From Purshia tridentata (Eukaryota; Streptophyta; Magnoliopsida; Rosales; Rosaceae): a DNA stretch of 64,000 nucleotides. The notes under the pieces are model-generated. The model was not told the origin of the DNA, searched no databases, and saw only the letters and a list, made by a program, of their open reading frames with translations. Shown one piece after another: positions 1 through 11,853 of this stretch (position 1 is its first letter; each line of letters begins with the position of its first letter). Location: NCBI GenBank assembly GCA_003254885.1, contig QANT01003864.1:1-64000 (forward strand), given 5' to 3'. The position numbers were made by a program, and so were the translations under genes.

Positions 1-770
1 TCCAGCACGCATTATAATCACCTTAACACATGAAATCTATTATAAAATTTGGTTTCTTCAATATTTTTTTATCAATATAGTAGATTATATGTTAAATAAA
101 CATATAGTAAAGTTTTATTCAAAATTTCCATATTTTAATAGTAATTTCCATCATTTCTCTCAAAACCCTAGCGAAATCGAAATTTTCTCGAAATTTTCGT
201 CGAAACTTTCATCGAAAATTTCCACAGAACCGAAATTTAACTCCGTGCTCGAAATACAAGAAAAGTGGTCTCTTTTTCTTTTTAGTCAATAAAATATGCA
301 CTTACCTACCCGAGTGGATTATGATTCAAAGTAGGTGTAATAATTTAGGGGGTGATTGGGAAAAAAAAAGAATTTGGGGGGGGGGGGGGGGGGGNGTGAA
401 TTGAGAACGTTCTGCAACCTATTATCACTGGTTGAGCACACCGACGTGTCGGTGCTTCTCGAAAACGACGCCATCTACGACATCTGCCGTTGCGCTCAGG
501 TTACTGCGAAATAAAATACTGCTATTGGGTTTGATTTTTTTTTCAAACTTGGTCTCAATTGCTTCTTTTTTTTTTTTTCATGCGACATCTGCCGTTGCGC
601 TCAGGTTACTGCGAAATAAAATACTGATATTGGGTTTGATTTTTTTTTCAAACTTGGTCTCATGCTCTCATGTAAGTTCCTCCCCTGTCTATTCTGAACT
701 TCTTCACTTCACTCCTCTCTTCGCTGTTCTCTATTGACAATGAGCTGAGACCATAAGGGATGGTGATTCT
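1..770. other. AT-rich flank upstream of the PP2-like gene
   Basis: There is no supported gene here. The stretch contains a G homopolymer with one unresolved base near 377-395, probably a sequencing or assembly weak spot. It also holds an 80-bp direct duplication at 478-557 and 583-662. Open frames across the duplication are low-complexity and look non-coding. The 3' end is probably the 5' UTR or promoter of the gene starting at 955. Confidence 0.5.
478..662. repeat. 80-bp direct duplication, 105-bp spacing
   Basis: Bases 478-557 and 583-662 are near identical, with one difference that I can see. The spacer between them is T-rich. The duplication sits just upstream of the PP2-like gene. It looks like a recent local duplication rather than a transposon end. 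Confidence 0.85.
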
Positions 771-954
771 GGTAAAGTTCCTCTTCTCTCAAATCTCAAT
801 CAAAACTAATCTTTAGCTTACTCTTTTATTTTTTATTACCCCTTTTTTTTTCAGACTCAAAATTTTGTTTCTTTTTAAATTGCAGAGCCATTTACTTGAA
901 CTTGTATGATTTTTAGGAAGACCACATTTTTAATTGGACCAGCCCTATTCAATC

Positions 955-2489
955 ATGGCGGATTCAACAAATGGCGATTTCCGGGAATTCAAGAAAATGG
1001 TCAGTCTGATTCTGATTATGTTTGAAGCATGTAGTTACTATTATACTATTAAGCCTTTTCTTGTTTTTTTCAGCTTTTGAAATATGTACTGTGTTTGATC
1101 TTTGCACATTAGTTGCATCTTTCATGGAACTTTTGCAAGTTATAAAGGGAAGACCAAAGCTTTCTTACTTTTGATTACTTTAGCATCGTTGTCAAATTCA
1201 AATCCTCTCTATTAAACCATTCTATCTAAATGAACCTGTACTACTGATCATGTTTTTCCTTTTTTCAATCATATTGTGCATGCAGAAAATATGGGTTGAG
1301 CAGAAATCTGGGTACACATGCATGATGTTATACCCAAGGGGTTTCGATATGTCTTGGGGTGGTCCTCCACACATTGTTTGGAATTGTTACAAAGAAACAA
1401 GGTACACTTTAATTAAATCTCATCGCATGCATTTTTCAATGTTGGCTTCTAATCCGATGACCTTTTTTTACTGGATTAGGTTTATCGTAAAAATAATTAG
1501 TCATAAAATATTAGAGCACACTCTCCCATAATTATAAAACATTTCATCTCCTCCTTAATTTAATTTAAAATGATTTGTAAATTGATTCCTAATTTGTCGA
1601 CACTCATGATTGTAGATAGTAATCCAAATCCTAATTGATTCAAATCCTACAATCGAGTAATATATATTCTATTATCAAGTATCAACTACCGCTAGCATTC
1701 AACAAAGTTACAAAGGTCATTGACTCCAATAGTCCAATTGTGTTACATTCAATACCTTTGGTACTTTATATTAAATGATAATAAGTAGTGAAATGTATAA
1801 AGAGGTACCCTTTTAGATGATAACAAGCTGTAACAGTATGTATGCCTATACATGTGTATAGGCCTCTCTCTTTCTCCCAAAACCAGATTGGACACCGAAC
1901 CAGACCGGCCACCTCCCGGGTTTGGTTTGGTTTGGTTTTCTTTCTTGAATAGGTTGTGTTACTTAGTCAGCTTCTAGAAGATTAGTTTGTTAAAGATGGA
2001 TTAGCCGGCAGTTCAGTCAGTATTGTTCGAGTTTGTTAACTAGTGTTTCAAACTAAGTTTTAATTTGATGCAAAATCTACATTAGCATATAAGACAACAA
2101 TAATATGTTTGATTTGCAGTGATGACAACATCGAGGTAGCCAAAGTGAATGATATATGCTTGCTAGATGTGGTAGGACACTTTAAGATGTCGGAGCTCTC
2201 GTCAGGAGTTGTTTATGAGATTGCATACATAGTTAAATTAACAAAGGGAGCATATGGATGGGAAACTCCTATTAAACTCATTATCAGACTCCCAAATGCA
2301 AGTGAAAAAAGGCGCCACTATTGTCTGCTCGAGGAGCCCAGAGAAAAGTGGATAGAGCTTGTTGGTGGCAGCTTTCAAGCCATGGAAGGAGCAACCGGAG
2401 AAGCAACCTTTGTTCTCAGTTGTGTTTCGGAACGATGGAAAAGAGGGCTTATCATCAAAGGTATCATTATCAGGCCAAAAATTGATTAG
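955..2489 (+). CDS. Phloem protein 2-like lectin (PP2-A9-like)
   Basis: Three exons: 955-999, 1286-1401 and 2120-2489, joined at GT-AG introns with frame kept, giving 176 aa. Exon 2 carries the start of the PP2 domain (LYPRGFDMSWGG). Exon 3 carries the rest, including IEVAKVNDICLLDVVG, a central region containing GAYGW, and REKWIELVGGSF near the C-terminus. PP2 proteins are carbohydrate-binding proteins, some of them abundant in phloem sap; short PP2-A forms such as this one lack an F-box. The usual VCWLE core reads ICLLD here, so a conserved tryptophan is replaced by leucine. A 5' UTR intron at about 772-885 (donor GTAAAG, acceptor TTGCAG) is plausible. The family call is firm; the A9 subclass is from memory of sequence similarity. 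Confidence 0.85.
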
Positions 2490-4277
2490 ACTAACTATGT
2501 TTATAATAATGGACATCACAATGAACAGATAAAGGACCAACCTGTTGTGTGTACTTGTGTGCCTCTTAAGCTTTTGCTAGCTAGAGTGCCAGACATGGAT
2601 TGGATGATCTGTAGAGCTTAAACTCTTTCTCCATTAATCTATGGCATGCATTATTATCTTTACATGAAATTCCATTCTTTATTCTTTTTTTTTATAATCC
2701 ATCCTACATTTTTAAGTTCAAAGCATTATGAAACATGGAGTTCGTATTTAGTACAATGTCTAGTATACAAACACATCTAATAATAAAAAATTTATACATT
2801 CATAGTGGAAGAGTGAATCTGGCAACATTTAAGAGTAAAAAATGTCCTTATATTATGCTGTGATTGTATTTTAAAATTTTGAGATGAAACGAGATAAACA
2901 ATTCAAGGTCATAGCAGTTATTTCACAGAAAAAGTGGCTTCAACTATATATATATAGATGCTTTTGCACCATGCCAAGAATGAACACGAAACCAACAGTT
3001 AAGGGTTTCTGGTTGCTTCAATTCCAAAAGCTAATTGCTCTAAAAGCAATTCTTCAATTCAACTTACACCAAACTCTTTGGGGCCAACCCAATTGGATTT
3101 TCCTGGTAATTATCTGATACGACTGTGAGATGGGGAAACTACCAAGCACAGCACCCCCACTGATTGTATGGTGCCCTAAGATGCTAGATACTTCATGCAT
3201 ATATGAAAGCAAAAGGGGCCAAAGTGCATTGACTATTAAATTATTAATTAAGAAACGGGTGTTACTATTCAAAACCAAACATTTGATAAAGATACCCAAC
3301 ATAAAAAGAAAAAAAAAAAAAATTTCTAAAACGTTTTCATTTACCCCTGAATTGCTTGAACCTCGAGATTCAATCCCAAGACCCATGTTCCAAAAGTCAC
3401 AACTTTCAAGGCTCCAGGTGTCAGCTTCCAGCTGAAAAAACCTTGAAATCTATTTAACACTTTTGGCCGAATCAGGTATCTAATGTCAAGAGACCTCCAA
3501 TGCCCATTTCAAGAGACCTCCAATGCTCATTCTTGTACATACCAAAAGAGAAAGAACTTTTTTTTTTTTTTTTCTTTTCATTTTGAAGTACGTAGTGACC
3601 TAGTATTTCAGCACAAATGAATACTTTAACCAAAATTCCTAAGAATTAATAAATTACAGAATGCAATTGTTTAGATACATTTTCCTTATCTGGTGTAACC
3701 ACTTCTTCACGGCATCAACATCATGCTATATGTCTTCTTCTCCTAGCAACTAAAAATGAGGAGCACAATGTTAACGCTACCTCAACTACAATCACATTTT
3801 CTTCCAAAAATAAATAAATAAACCACCAAAATAACAGACAAACTAATCTCTTACATACCTCAAAAGAAAAGTTTGCTTTCGTACCAAATAATTACAGCTA
3901 ATCTACAAGTATATGGATTATTTGTACTTGAGCGGCACCAGACTGCATACACAAATGCTTTTAGGTGAGATTAATCTATGATCTCTTGAATCCCTAATTT
4001 CGATCTGCAAGAATTTTTACCTCCAAGAAATTTATACAAAGTTGCGGAAACTCATTTGGATCCTTGATAGCCAAATTTTATGATAGAGTTGTCAAGTCAC
4101 GTTGCAGAAAACATGTCTGAGAGACCCTCATTCATGAATCATGATGTATTAACCCAAGGTATCGTGGAGTGGCAACTGGCAAATTTAACTTCTCGTTGTA
4201 GCACTAACCTACCTCAACTGACAACTCACTTGTGAAGAAAAGAAAAGATGATGTTCTGTCTCTAATTTTCTATGTCA
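2490..4277. other. Intergenic between PP2-like and PPR genes
   Basis: AT-rich sequence with no supported gene. The right part (about 3600-4277) probably contains the 3' UTR of the minus-strand PPR gene that follows. A 20-bp near-repeat (AAGAGACCTCCAATGC) occurs at about 3489-3530. Opposed open frames near 3054-3435 overlap each other and show no protein features. Confidence 0.5.
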
Positions 4278-6734
4278 TTAAGATCTTCCACTTCTTAACC
4301 TTGAGACTTGGAAGTCTTCAAACAGTGACTGCAAAATAAGTGTAGCTTCAGATGTTCTTCCTTGATATAAGTAATCATCTATTATATGCGAGTATTTGAC
4401 AGCATAATGGAGTTGCCGTTCCTTCACGTTAAAAGAGATGATATTCTTCCATTCTTCTGATCTTCCTTCCCCACAAATACCATGTAACAGACCAGCAAAA
4501 GAAACAGAATCTAAAAGGATGCCTTTATTTATAAGCTTATCACATAACTGTAATGCGGTTTTAACCATTCCATAATGGCAAAGGCAAATAATAATGGAAT
4601 TATTAGCAGCAGCCTTTTGAAGCCATCCATCTGATATCATCCTTCCAAAAAAATACAGAAACAGAGATTTCTCATATTCTTGAGACTCATTCACTTGCTT
4701 TAAAATTCCGCCAGGTGAACTATTTGTGAACCCATTAACCAGATAATAGAAGGTGGTATCGTTAGGATAGCACTTGTTCTTCAGCATTAGTTCAAAAAAG
4801 GAGGCTGCCTTTGCAAGTTTACCTTCTCTACAAAAGCTGTGAATAAGTATGCTGTATGTGACTACATTTGGCTCCAAACCACAAGATTGCATCTCTCTGA
4901 AAGTTTGTACAGCTCCACTGGAATCTCCCTTTTGGCAAAACCCATGGATCAAGGAGGTGTATGTGACCACATTGGGCTTGCATCTCCGTTTGACCATCAA
5001 TCCAAAAAAATTTAGTGCAGCCTCCAAGTTATGCTGCTTGACATATCCATCGATTATTGTGGAATAAGTGAACTCATCAGGATGATGATTCCTTTTCCTC
5101 ATTTTTTTAAAGCATGACAGTGCATCCTTCATCATTCCAAACTTGCAGAAACCTTTAACCATAGCATTGTACCCCACAACACCATCTAGACCCTTTTCAA
5201 TTGTTAAGTCAAAGATTTTTTTTGCCTCCTCAAGGTTGCCATATCTGATTAATCCATCCACCAGAGTGGCATAAACAAATGCATCAGGTGGTATATTTTG
5301 GTCAAGCATCTGAGCAAGCAGCAGCTTGGCAGTAGGAAGCCTCCCTTTCTTGCAAAGGCCACTCATCAAAATATTGTAAATGACAGCATCAGGCACTACT
5401 CCATTTTCCATCATTCTGTCTCGGACTGCCAATGCAACATCAACTTCCCCAGAAACAACGAGTCCATGGATGAGAGCTCCATAAGAAACCAAATCAGGTT
5501 TGTGTCCTCTTTCTGTTATTTTAATAAGCAAATCCAAGGCCCTATGTTGTTCCCCTTGTCTGCAATAGACATGAAAAAGAGGAGTATAACTAAGTGTATT
5601 TGGCACCAATCCTCTCTCCATTGCATGCTTCAAAAACTTTTCGGCTTCCTCAACCTTCCCATCTTTACATGAACTACTAATCAAAATATTATAGGTTGTA
5701 ATATCTGGCTCACAACCACTGTCAATCATCATTTTTACAGTCTCCACTGCTTTAACCAAGCTATCATGCTTACATTTAGCATCAACAACATTGTTATGTA
5801 CTTGAACATTGATATTCAGACCTCTCTCCTTCATTTCCATTAAAAGCCGTTCAATCGCTTCAAACTTTCCTTCTTTGCAATACCCATTTATCATAGCACC
5901 AAAAGTTTCCAAGGTGGGCAAAAACCCCTTCAATTTCAACTCTTTGAAAATCCCATTAGCATTTGCAACATCACCTTTCTTGCAATATCCATCAATAAGT
6001 GTATTGTAAAACACAACATTCGGCACACAACTCTCTCCCCATCTATCCTGTATCAACTTTCTACCTTCCTCAACCCTCCCTTCCCTACACAAACCCCTCA
6101 CCATGATACAAGTACTATAGTTATCTATAGATACATGCTCACCAACACATTTCTCAGCCATTTCATCATACACCCGGCGTGCAACATCAAGTCTTCGATT
6201 CTTCACAAGCAAGCTTAGCAATGAATTGCACGCCAAAAGACTCGGAACACAACCATACAACTTCACCACAAGATTGTACAATTCAAGAGCCTTATCAACC
6301 AACCCAGAATCTGCATATGTGCGAATTACAACACTCAACGCCTCACTGGTCGGCTTTACTTCTTCCAATTTTATACTCTCCATCGCCAATTCAATTTCCG
6401 AAAGTACTCTAAACCTTCCCAAAAGCTTCAAAAGCGAAGAGTACGCAAACCCATTTGGAGAGCAACAGTAGGGTCGCTTAAAAGCCCAATCAAAGAACTT
6501 CAAACCCAGTTCTACATTATGTATTCGGTCTAAAACCAAATGGGCAACGTCCGAAACAACTGTTTCGGTTTCGGAGAATTGGTTTTCGAGAGATTGCTCC
6601 CACTGATCGTCGGTCCTGAGGATTTGGATGGTGTCATTTACTATTTGCTTGATGTGGGGTGGTGAGTAAGAAGATACAAAAATGGGTTTGCGGTGGTGAC
6701 GGGGTTTGATGCGAGAGAGAAGGGTCTTAGACAT
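4278..6734 (-). CDS. P-class pentatricopeptide repeat protein (At1g52620-like)
   Basis: Intronless, 818 aa from the second in-frame ATG at 6734. The open frame extends 20 codons further up to 6794, but the protein from 6734 starts MSKTLLSRIKP, which I remember as the start of Arabidopsis At1g52620, so I prefer it. The basic, Ser-rich N-terminus suits an organelle presequence. From about residue 90 to 780 the protein is a run of roughly 17-19 degenerate 35-residue repeats with signatures such as NVVFYNTLIDGYCKKG, DITTYNILISSSCKDG and NVVTYTSLIHGFCQKG. No E, DYW or SMR domain is seen, so it is a pure P-class protein. Such proteins bind organellar RNA for processing, stability or translation; the RNA target cannot be read from here. 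Confidence 0.92.
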   Translation of the reverse strand: MSKTLLSRIKPRHHRKPIFVSSYSPPHIKQIVNDTIQILRTDDQWEQSLENQFSETETVVSDVAHLVLDRIHNVELGLKFFDWAFKRPYCCSPNGFAYSSLLKLLGRFRVLSEIELAMESIKLEEVKPTSEALSVVIRTYADSGLVDKALELYNLVVKLYGCVPSLLACNSLLSLLVKNRRLDVARRVYDEMAEKCVGEHVSIDNYSTCIMVRGLCREGRVEEGRKLIQDRWGESCVPNVVFYNTLIDGYCKKGDVANANGIFKELKLKGFLPTLETFGAMINGYCKEGKFEAIERLLMEMKERGLNINVQVHNNVVDAKCKHDSLVKAVETVKMMIDSGCEPDITTYNILISSSCKDGKVEEAEKFLKHAMERGLVPNTLSYTPLFHVYCRQGEQHRALDLLIKITERGHKPDLVSYGALIHGLVVSGEVDVALAVRDRMMENGVVPDAVIYNILMSGLCKKGRLPTAKLLLAQMLDQNIPPDAFVYATLVDGLIRYGNLEEAKKIFDLTIEKGLDGVVGYNAMVKGFCKFGMMKDALSCFKKMRKRNHHPDEFTYSTIIDGYVKQHNLEAALNFFGLMVKRRCKPNVVTYTSLIHGFCQKGDSSGAVQTFREMQSCGLEPNVVTYSILIHSFCREGKLAKAASFFELMLKNKCYPNDTTFYYLVNGFTNSSPGGILKQVNESQEYEKSLFLYFFGRMISDGWLQKAAANNSIIICLCHYGMVKTALQLCDKLINKGILLDSVSFAGLLHGICGEGRSEEWKNIISFNVKERQLHYAVKYSHIIDDYLYQGRTSEATLILQSLFEDFQVSRLRSGRS

Positions 6735-8967
6735 GTGACTGTGAGTGAGAGTGTGAGCAGGTTTGGCTTCTTTGAGGCTTTGTGTGAGTTTCAAAGGTTT
6801 GGAAATGGAGGTGTTATTGCAGTCAAAGCAGGGGTTTGCTTCAAGACTTCACCAAAGAAGGCGCTAAAATTGATTTTGCATTTCAAATATTATGCTCATG
6901 GTTTTTTTTTTTTTTGGGCAATGCTCATCGGTTTTAATGTCCCTGTATTTGCTATTTTGCTATCATCCATAAACGACTGGGTTTTGTTTCTTGCTCAGTG
7001 GAACGACAACGTTTCACGGTATGAGATGCTTTTTCTTTGGTACAATAACATACAAATGATACAAGTGAAGAGGGTCCATTCTTATTGGGAGACAAGTTTA
7101 TTACGCAAAAGTACTCATGAGATATCCAATCCTCTTGCATAACAATATATAAGATCTTGGACTTATTTACTTATTACCAATTAATTTAGTAATTTTGAGT
7201 TGAAAAGCTCTAAATTTCACCCAAAATATCTGCCTAACTCAATATATGAACCTGCCTTTGTGAAAAGTGCCTCTAAAAATCACAATCTTCTATGGCTGTT
7301 GTTGATACAAAGCAAGTTGCTCATGCACCAATGAACAGAGGGTTAAAAGGCTAATGGCTGCGGTATAGAGCTGGCACTCCCACAGAAAGGGTCACTTTGG
7401 GCATATTTGAGCTGAGGTTTGCCATCAGGGTTCAGAGAAATGGTGAACGGATGTCTGGTTTTGCTAGTAACTTTGCCAGTGGTCAAAGACTCTTTAAGTG
7501 TTAAAAACTGAGTTATGGGCTTATCTATGGGGCTCAAATAGCCACATTGACTTGGGACAAAGGCTACTCTGCAATCCTTGTAGAGGTTGATTCTGCCATG
7601 ACCATCACTCTAGTAACTTAACAATCCATTGACGACTACCGAGTCTACCATTCCAGTGCAAGTCAATAAAAATCTATAGATTGCTATATAGTCAACAATT
7701 CTGAACCTGAAACATGTATAATGTTATACCAGAAGCATGTATAATGCTATACCAGAAACAAGTATTTACAATGCATTTCAACATGGCCAATACAGAACAG
7801 GCAAAGGCTAGACCAAGTCAACATGAGGGGAAGAGTTTCATGTTGGTTAAAATTTACAATTTAATGCGGTAAAGGGGGTGCAGCCCATGCCACATTTGAA
7901 AGCAGACAGAAATAATCTTATCATAGACAAAAACTACTTAACTCTGACAGCCAGTGCTACTGTAATAAGAGCAAGAGTCAAGCAGCCAATAGCAACCGAT
8001 CACAAAATCTCCTCCTACACAAAATATCCAAGAGCTGAAGAAAGACCTGCGATTTAATGTGAAGCAAATAATCGCACAAAAATCAACGTAGGAACAAGAA
8101 GCTCCAGCTCATGATGCAGAAACTCAACTTCTTCAGACTTCTATCTTTTAATGTTCCTCTATATCCACCAAATCAAGTGTGATGAAATCACTGCCCGGCT
8201 TGCTGCAGTTCCCTTGCTACAGAACAGTTCAAGCCAACATTCTCATCAAAGACACAAGACACAATCCACTCTACCCAAAATATATAGAAACTCATCTAGA
8301 AATCACTTAGCTTCTACATGTAACGCCAATTCTCAATCAAAATTGCCCACTTAATAAAAGTTGTCGCTTAGAACAGTTCTCCACAAAAATACAAAAAGGA
8401 AAAACACACAACACCAAATAGAAAAACAAAGGAAAGCTCTAGATCAAAGACATATAGTCATGCTACCTATTACAAGAGAAATTAGTTGAGGTTCAGCCAC
8501 TGACAGATTTATAATCCCTCTACTAGAAGAACTCTGATTCACCTTGAAGCAGGGTAGATGAAGGTGAAAAAATCAGACTTTTATATACAGCAAAAGGTCT
8601 ATCCAGTTAGCCCTGTGAAATTCTTTTATGGATAATATTAGCACAAAGAGAAATAAGAGAAGCAAACTACCCAACAGTTAAAAAGAAGAGGATGACTACA
8701 ACATTGAAGGAGAGCCATTGTGCAATGAACTTACAACGAATTTGGGGGACAGCTGTCCATTCGGAACTCCATTTAATCATGAACTTTATTGAGGAAGTAC
8801 AACAAATAATTGAAGAAATGAGGCTGTGCCTTTCGTATGAGTAAAAAATTAATGTCCAATTAGTTCTAAAAATTTACAAATGAGTTGAGAAAAAAGAATA
8901 CCAGCTCTTGTTGAGCTATCTGTTACATAATAAACCACTTTCTAGTTTTCCAGTTCCTCATCTTAGT
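6735..8967. other. Intergenic between two PPR genes
   Basis: Apart from the exon-like fragment at 7361-7620, I see no gene. The left edge holds the promoter and 5' UTR of the 4278-6734 gene. The right part probably includes the 3' UTR of the minus-strand PPR gene starting at 10167. Short open frames here lack recognisable features. Confidence 0.45.
7361..7620 (-). pseudogene. Exon-like orphan coding fragment, unrecognised
   Basis: On the minus strand a frame reads with protein-like composition. Pieces include INLYKDCRVAFVPSQCG, LSPIDKPITQFLTLKESL, KVTSKTRHPFTISL and DPFCGSASSIPQPL. There is no ATG at its head: it is bounded upstream by a stop next to a possible TAG acceptor (about 7612) and ends at a stop near 7353. 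It looks like one surviving exon or the tail of a gene, not a complete gene. I do not recognise the family. It lies between two PPR genes but is not PPR sequence. Confidence 0.3.
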
Positions 8968-10167
8968 TCAATTTTTGGTCAGAATGGTTTGCAAAGCACC
9001 CAATTGTTTTGAAGAAAATGGAGGCACCCTTCTTCGAACCAACGTCATGACTGCCTTAGCCTTACCAAGCTGCTTATTCTTATTTAGACCTTCAAGCAAT
9101 GCATGAATGGTATCCACATTTGGATACCAATTTTGTTGCATGCAGTCTTTACACATAGTATATGCCAAATCAAAATCCCCTCCTTTACAAAGATAATGAA
9201 TCATGGTCTGATAAATTTTGATATTGGGCTTGTACCCCTTGCCATGTAGAGCAGAGTACACTCTTTTGGCCATTTCAAGATACCCAGCCTGGCAAAACCC
9301 TTTGATCACCAAATTATACGTAACCTCATCGGGTGTTATCCCAATATTCTGCATCAAACCCATCAATCTGTTAGCTTCCCATGCTCGTCTCCTATTAACC
9401 AGATACTGGATTCTAACATTGAAAGTTGCAAGATTAGGCAAACACCTCTTCAGAACCATAATATTCCACAAACCATTACCAATCTCCCACCGGTTTTCTT
9501 TATAAAATGCTGATATCAGTGTTGTATACGTAATGACATCTGGTCTTATTCCATATTTTTCCATCTCTAACATGATCAGATATGCTTTAATCAAAATACC
9601 CATTTCACAAAAAGCCTTGACAACAATATTGACTGAAAATATGTCCAATGCAATGCCAAACTTCCCGGGAACCTCGTCCAAAAATTCCTCAATGGCTCCT
9701 AAATCACGGGTTTGAGTCAAAACCTTAAGTGCAGCATTGAAAGATTTAACAGTCCTACAACAACCATATAAATGCATATCACAAAAAGTATCAATAGCAT
9801 GCTTAGTCATCCCAGCCTTACCATACAATGTTATAATCCTCATGATGAACCCTTCTCGCCGACCTTGGGGAAGAGTCTTCTGATGCTCAAGCAAATGCTC
9901 AATGTAATCAAACCGGCGAGCTCCAGCTAGCCGAGAGACCGTGTCTTCAAATGCAAAACGGTTCTCAATGACAAGCCTATTGTGAGCATTGGCTTTAAAT
10001 AGGTGGAATAGCTTTTCGGGGTCCCTCTCAGCTTTAAGCTTAACAAGGGCAGGTTCTTCTAAGGGTTTGGTATTGAAAACTTGATTGGACACAGCAGCAC
10101 GGCACTCACTCGAAACTACAGCACCCGCGGCATGACAAAATCTGCGACTGGTTCGCAGAGAGAGCAT
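8968..10167 (-). CDS. Mitochondrial PPR protein (At1g80150-like)
   Basis: Intronless, 399 aa. The N-terminus MLSLRTSRRFCHAAGAV is rich in Arg, Ser and Ala without acidic residues, as in a mitochondrial presequence. The segment RDPEKLFHLFKANAHNRLV and the following FAFEDTVSRLAGA and KTLPQGRREGF match, from memory, Arabidopsis At1g80150, a protein of almost the same length. About eight P-type PPR motifs follow (for example RPDVITYTTLISAFYKE and PDEVTYNLVIKGFCQAG). The C-terminus RRRVPPFSSKQLGALQTIL is also conserved in that family. Expected role: organellar RNA metabolism in mitochondria; the target is unknown. The start codon is the only ATG before the presequence. Confidence 0.92.
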   Translation of the reverse strand: MLSLRTSRRFCHAAGAVVSSECRAAVSNQVFNTKPLEEPALVKLKAERDPEKLFHLFKANAHNRLVIENRFAFEDTVSRLAGARRFDYIEHLLEHQKTLPQGRREGFIMRIITLYGKAGMTKHAIDTFCDMHLYGCCRTVKSFNAALKVLTQTRDLGAIEEFLDEVPGKFGIALDIFSVNIVVKAFCEMGILIKAYLIMLEMEKYGIRPDVITYTTLISAFYKENRWEIGNGLWNIMVLKRCLPNLATFNVRIQYLVNRRRAWEANRLMGLMQNIGITPDEVTYNLVIKGFCQAGYLEMAKRVYSALHGKGYKPNIKIYQTMIHYLCKGGDFDLAYTMCKDCMQQNWYPNVDTIHALLEGLNKNKQLGKAKAVMTLVRRRVPPFSSKQLGALQTILTKN

Positions 10168-11853
10168 GTTTTAGGAGTTTCCTCAGATTGAAACATACCC
10201 ATCCATCAAAATCCAGATTCCACACAAACCATTATGAAAAAATATCCACTGCCGACTTCACAAATCGGCAAAACCAGAAATATAAACACCCAATAACCAA
10301 GAATCAGACTTTATCAGATGTTGTTCTTCAAATTTTCTCAAAGTGGAACATAACCATTAGCTGAAATCAATATTTTAGGCACCAACCTGAGGGAGGCTTT
10401 AATACCCATGTGCCAAACAAAGACCCAGAACGTAAACACCGAAAGTGAATCATCTACCATAATCAAATTAAATTACCAGAAGACATTAAAGCATATAACT
10501 TTCTTTTTGTCTTTGATGGCTGTTTTTGAATGGGTGGAGACTAGGAAGGAAAGCTTGGAATGTAGCTGATAGAGAGAATGAAGACTGGAAAAGAGAGGAG
10601 TGTATCATGGTGGATCTGAGCGAGAGCTCATTATGCTCATAGTGGGCTTCGGGGGGGTTTTGGGGGTTTAGGTTTGTGGACTATGATGGTACAACGAGGG
10701 GGTCCATGGTAAGGAATCGTGGACTGCTGAAGTATAATTTTAGCTCACGTGATTAGAGTTTTTTGCTTTTCTTTGCGTTGAGGTAATTAAACTTGGGACC
10801 TATTTATTTCACATTATAAATAAAAATATCACTAAATTAATAGTTAATTGGTATCTTTAACCAAACTTTTATATTTCAACACAAAAATTTCATATAAAAA
10901 AGATTTATCATAAATACTCCATGTAGCAAATTCATCCTATTTGAATCATAAATATTCCATGTAGCAAATCCATCCTATTTGATTTGAAGTATATGTGGCG
11001 AAGCGAGAAAAAAGAAAACACCTTCCCATAAGAAACCCAAAATTGTTAATAAGCTTACATTTATCTGAAATAATTATAAATAAAAAATTAAAAGTCATCC
11101 CATGTGAACCAATATCTAAAGAACAAAACGAATCAGAAAATGTGATAATTTAATATGAATGATAATTTACTACTTCTAATCATAAAGTTGTTGGATATTC
11201 AAACATTTCAACCATTTCATCAATAAAATAAAACGATAATCAAAACATACTTTAACAAACTGTTTTATTCAAATGAAATCAAATTAGTGGAGTTTTATTC
11301 TAATAAAATTAGTGGTGTGACATGAAGTTTACTAGTAGAGTAGGGTGGGGCACTGAATTGGGTGAAGCATTCTAATAAAATTAGTGGTGTGACATGAAGT
11401 TTACGAGTAGAGTAGGGTGGGGCACTGAATTGGGTGAAGCCCTCGGTACAGTCTATAAACCCAACAAGTTAAAGGGCATGCAATTAGGATTGAGCAAAAT
11501 GCTTGGTTCCTTCCAATTCATAGAGCCAGTGAACCAGTGAGAGCCCAGAGAGACTTCTTCATACGCCAATCCCTTTGGATTAAAAATGCAAACATATATC
11601 TCCCACTCCTTGTTTTCTAATGCAAACAGTACCTAAGTTGAATAGCCAAGTTCTCAGCCAAATTTGGTTCCAAAAAAGAGACTTTAAATGAAAGTTAAAA
11701 TATTAAACATTAACCAACTATTCTGCTGTAATTTATCGTATATAAATGTTGGTCATACAATGAGAAATTTAGCAAATTCAAGGCCAGGATCAGACCCACT
11801 GGCAACGATGAATGGGTTCTTTTGGGATTTACCACGCCCAGAATTTGCTTTGT
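10168..11853. other. Intergenic, PPR promoter and SEC11 3' side
   Basis: No gene seen. The left 500 bp should contain the promoter and 5' UTR of the 8968-10167 PPR gene. A G-rich run lies at 10649-10668. A 72-bp tandem duplication is listed separately. The right end, near 11688-11853, is probably the SEC11 3' UTR. Confidence 0.5.
11298..11441. repeat. 72-bp tandem duplication (two copies)
   Basis: Bases 11298-11369 and 11370-11441 are head-to-tail copies differing at about two positions. Each contains GTGGTGTGACATGAAGTTTA and GTGGGGCACTGAATTGGG. No coding potential. Confidence 0.88.

Noticed and set aside
373-395. G homopolymer as a possible quadruplex
   Set aside because: It carries an unresolved base and is most likely an assembly or sequencing artefact.
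3054-3435. Two opposing open frames of about 100 codons
   Set aside because: They overlap each other, include a poly-A-coded Lys run and show no motif or splice context.
4849-6471. Several plus-strand open frames opposite the large PPR gene
   Set aside because: They are antisense shadows of the repeated PPR coding sequence and have no own protein features.
9218-9715. Plus-strand open frames opposite the second PPR gene
   Set aside because: Antisense shadows of a well-supported coding gene.
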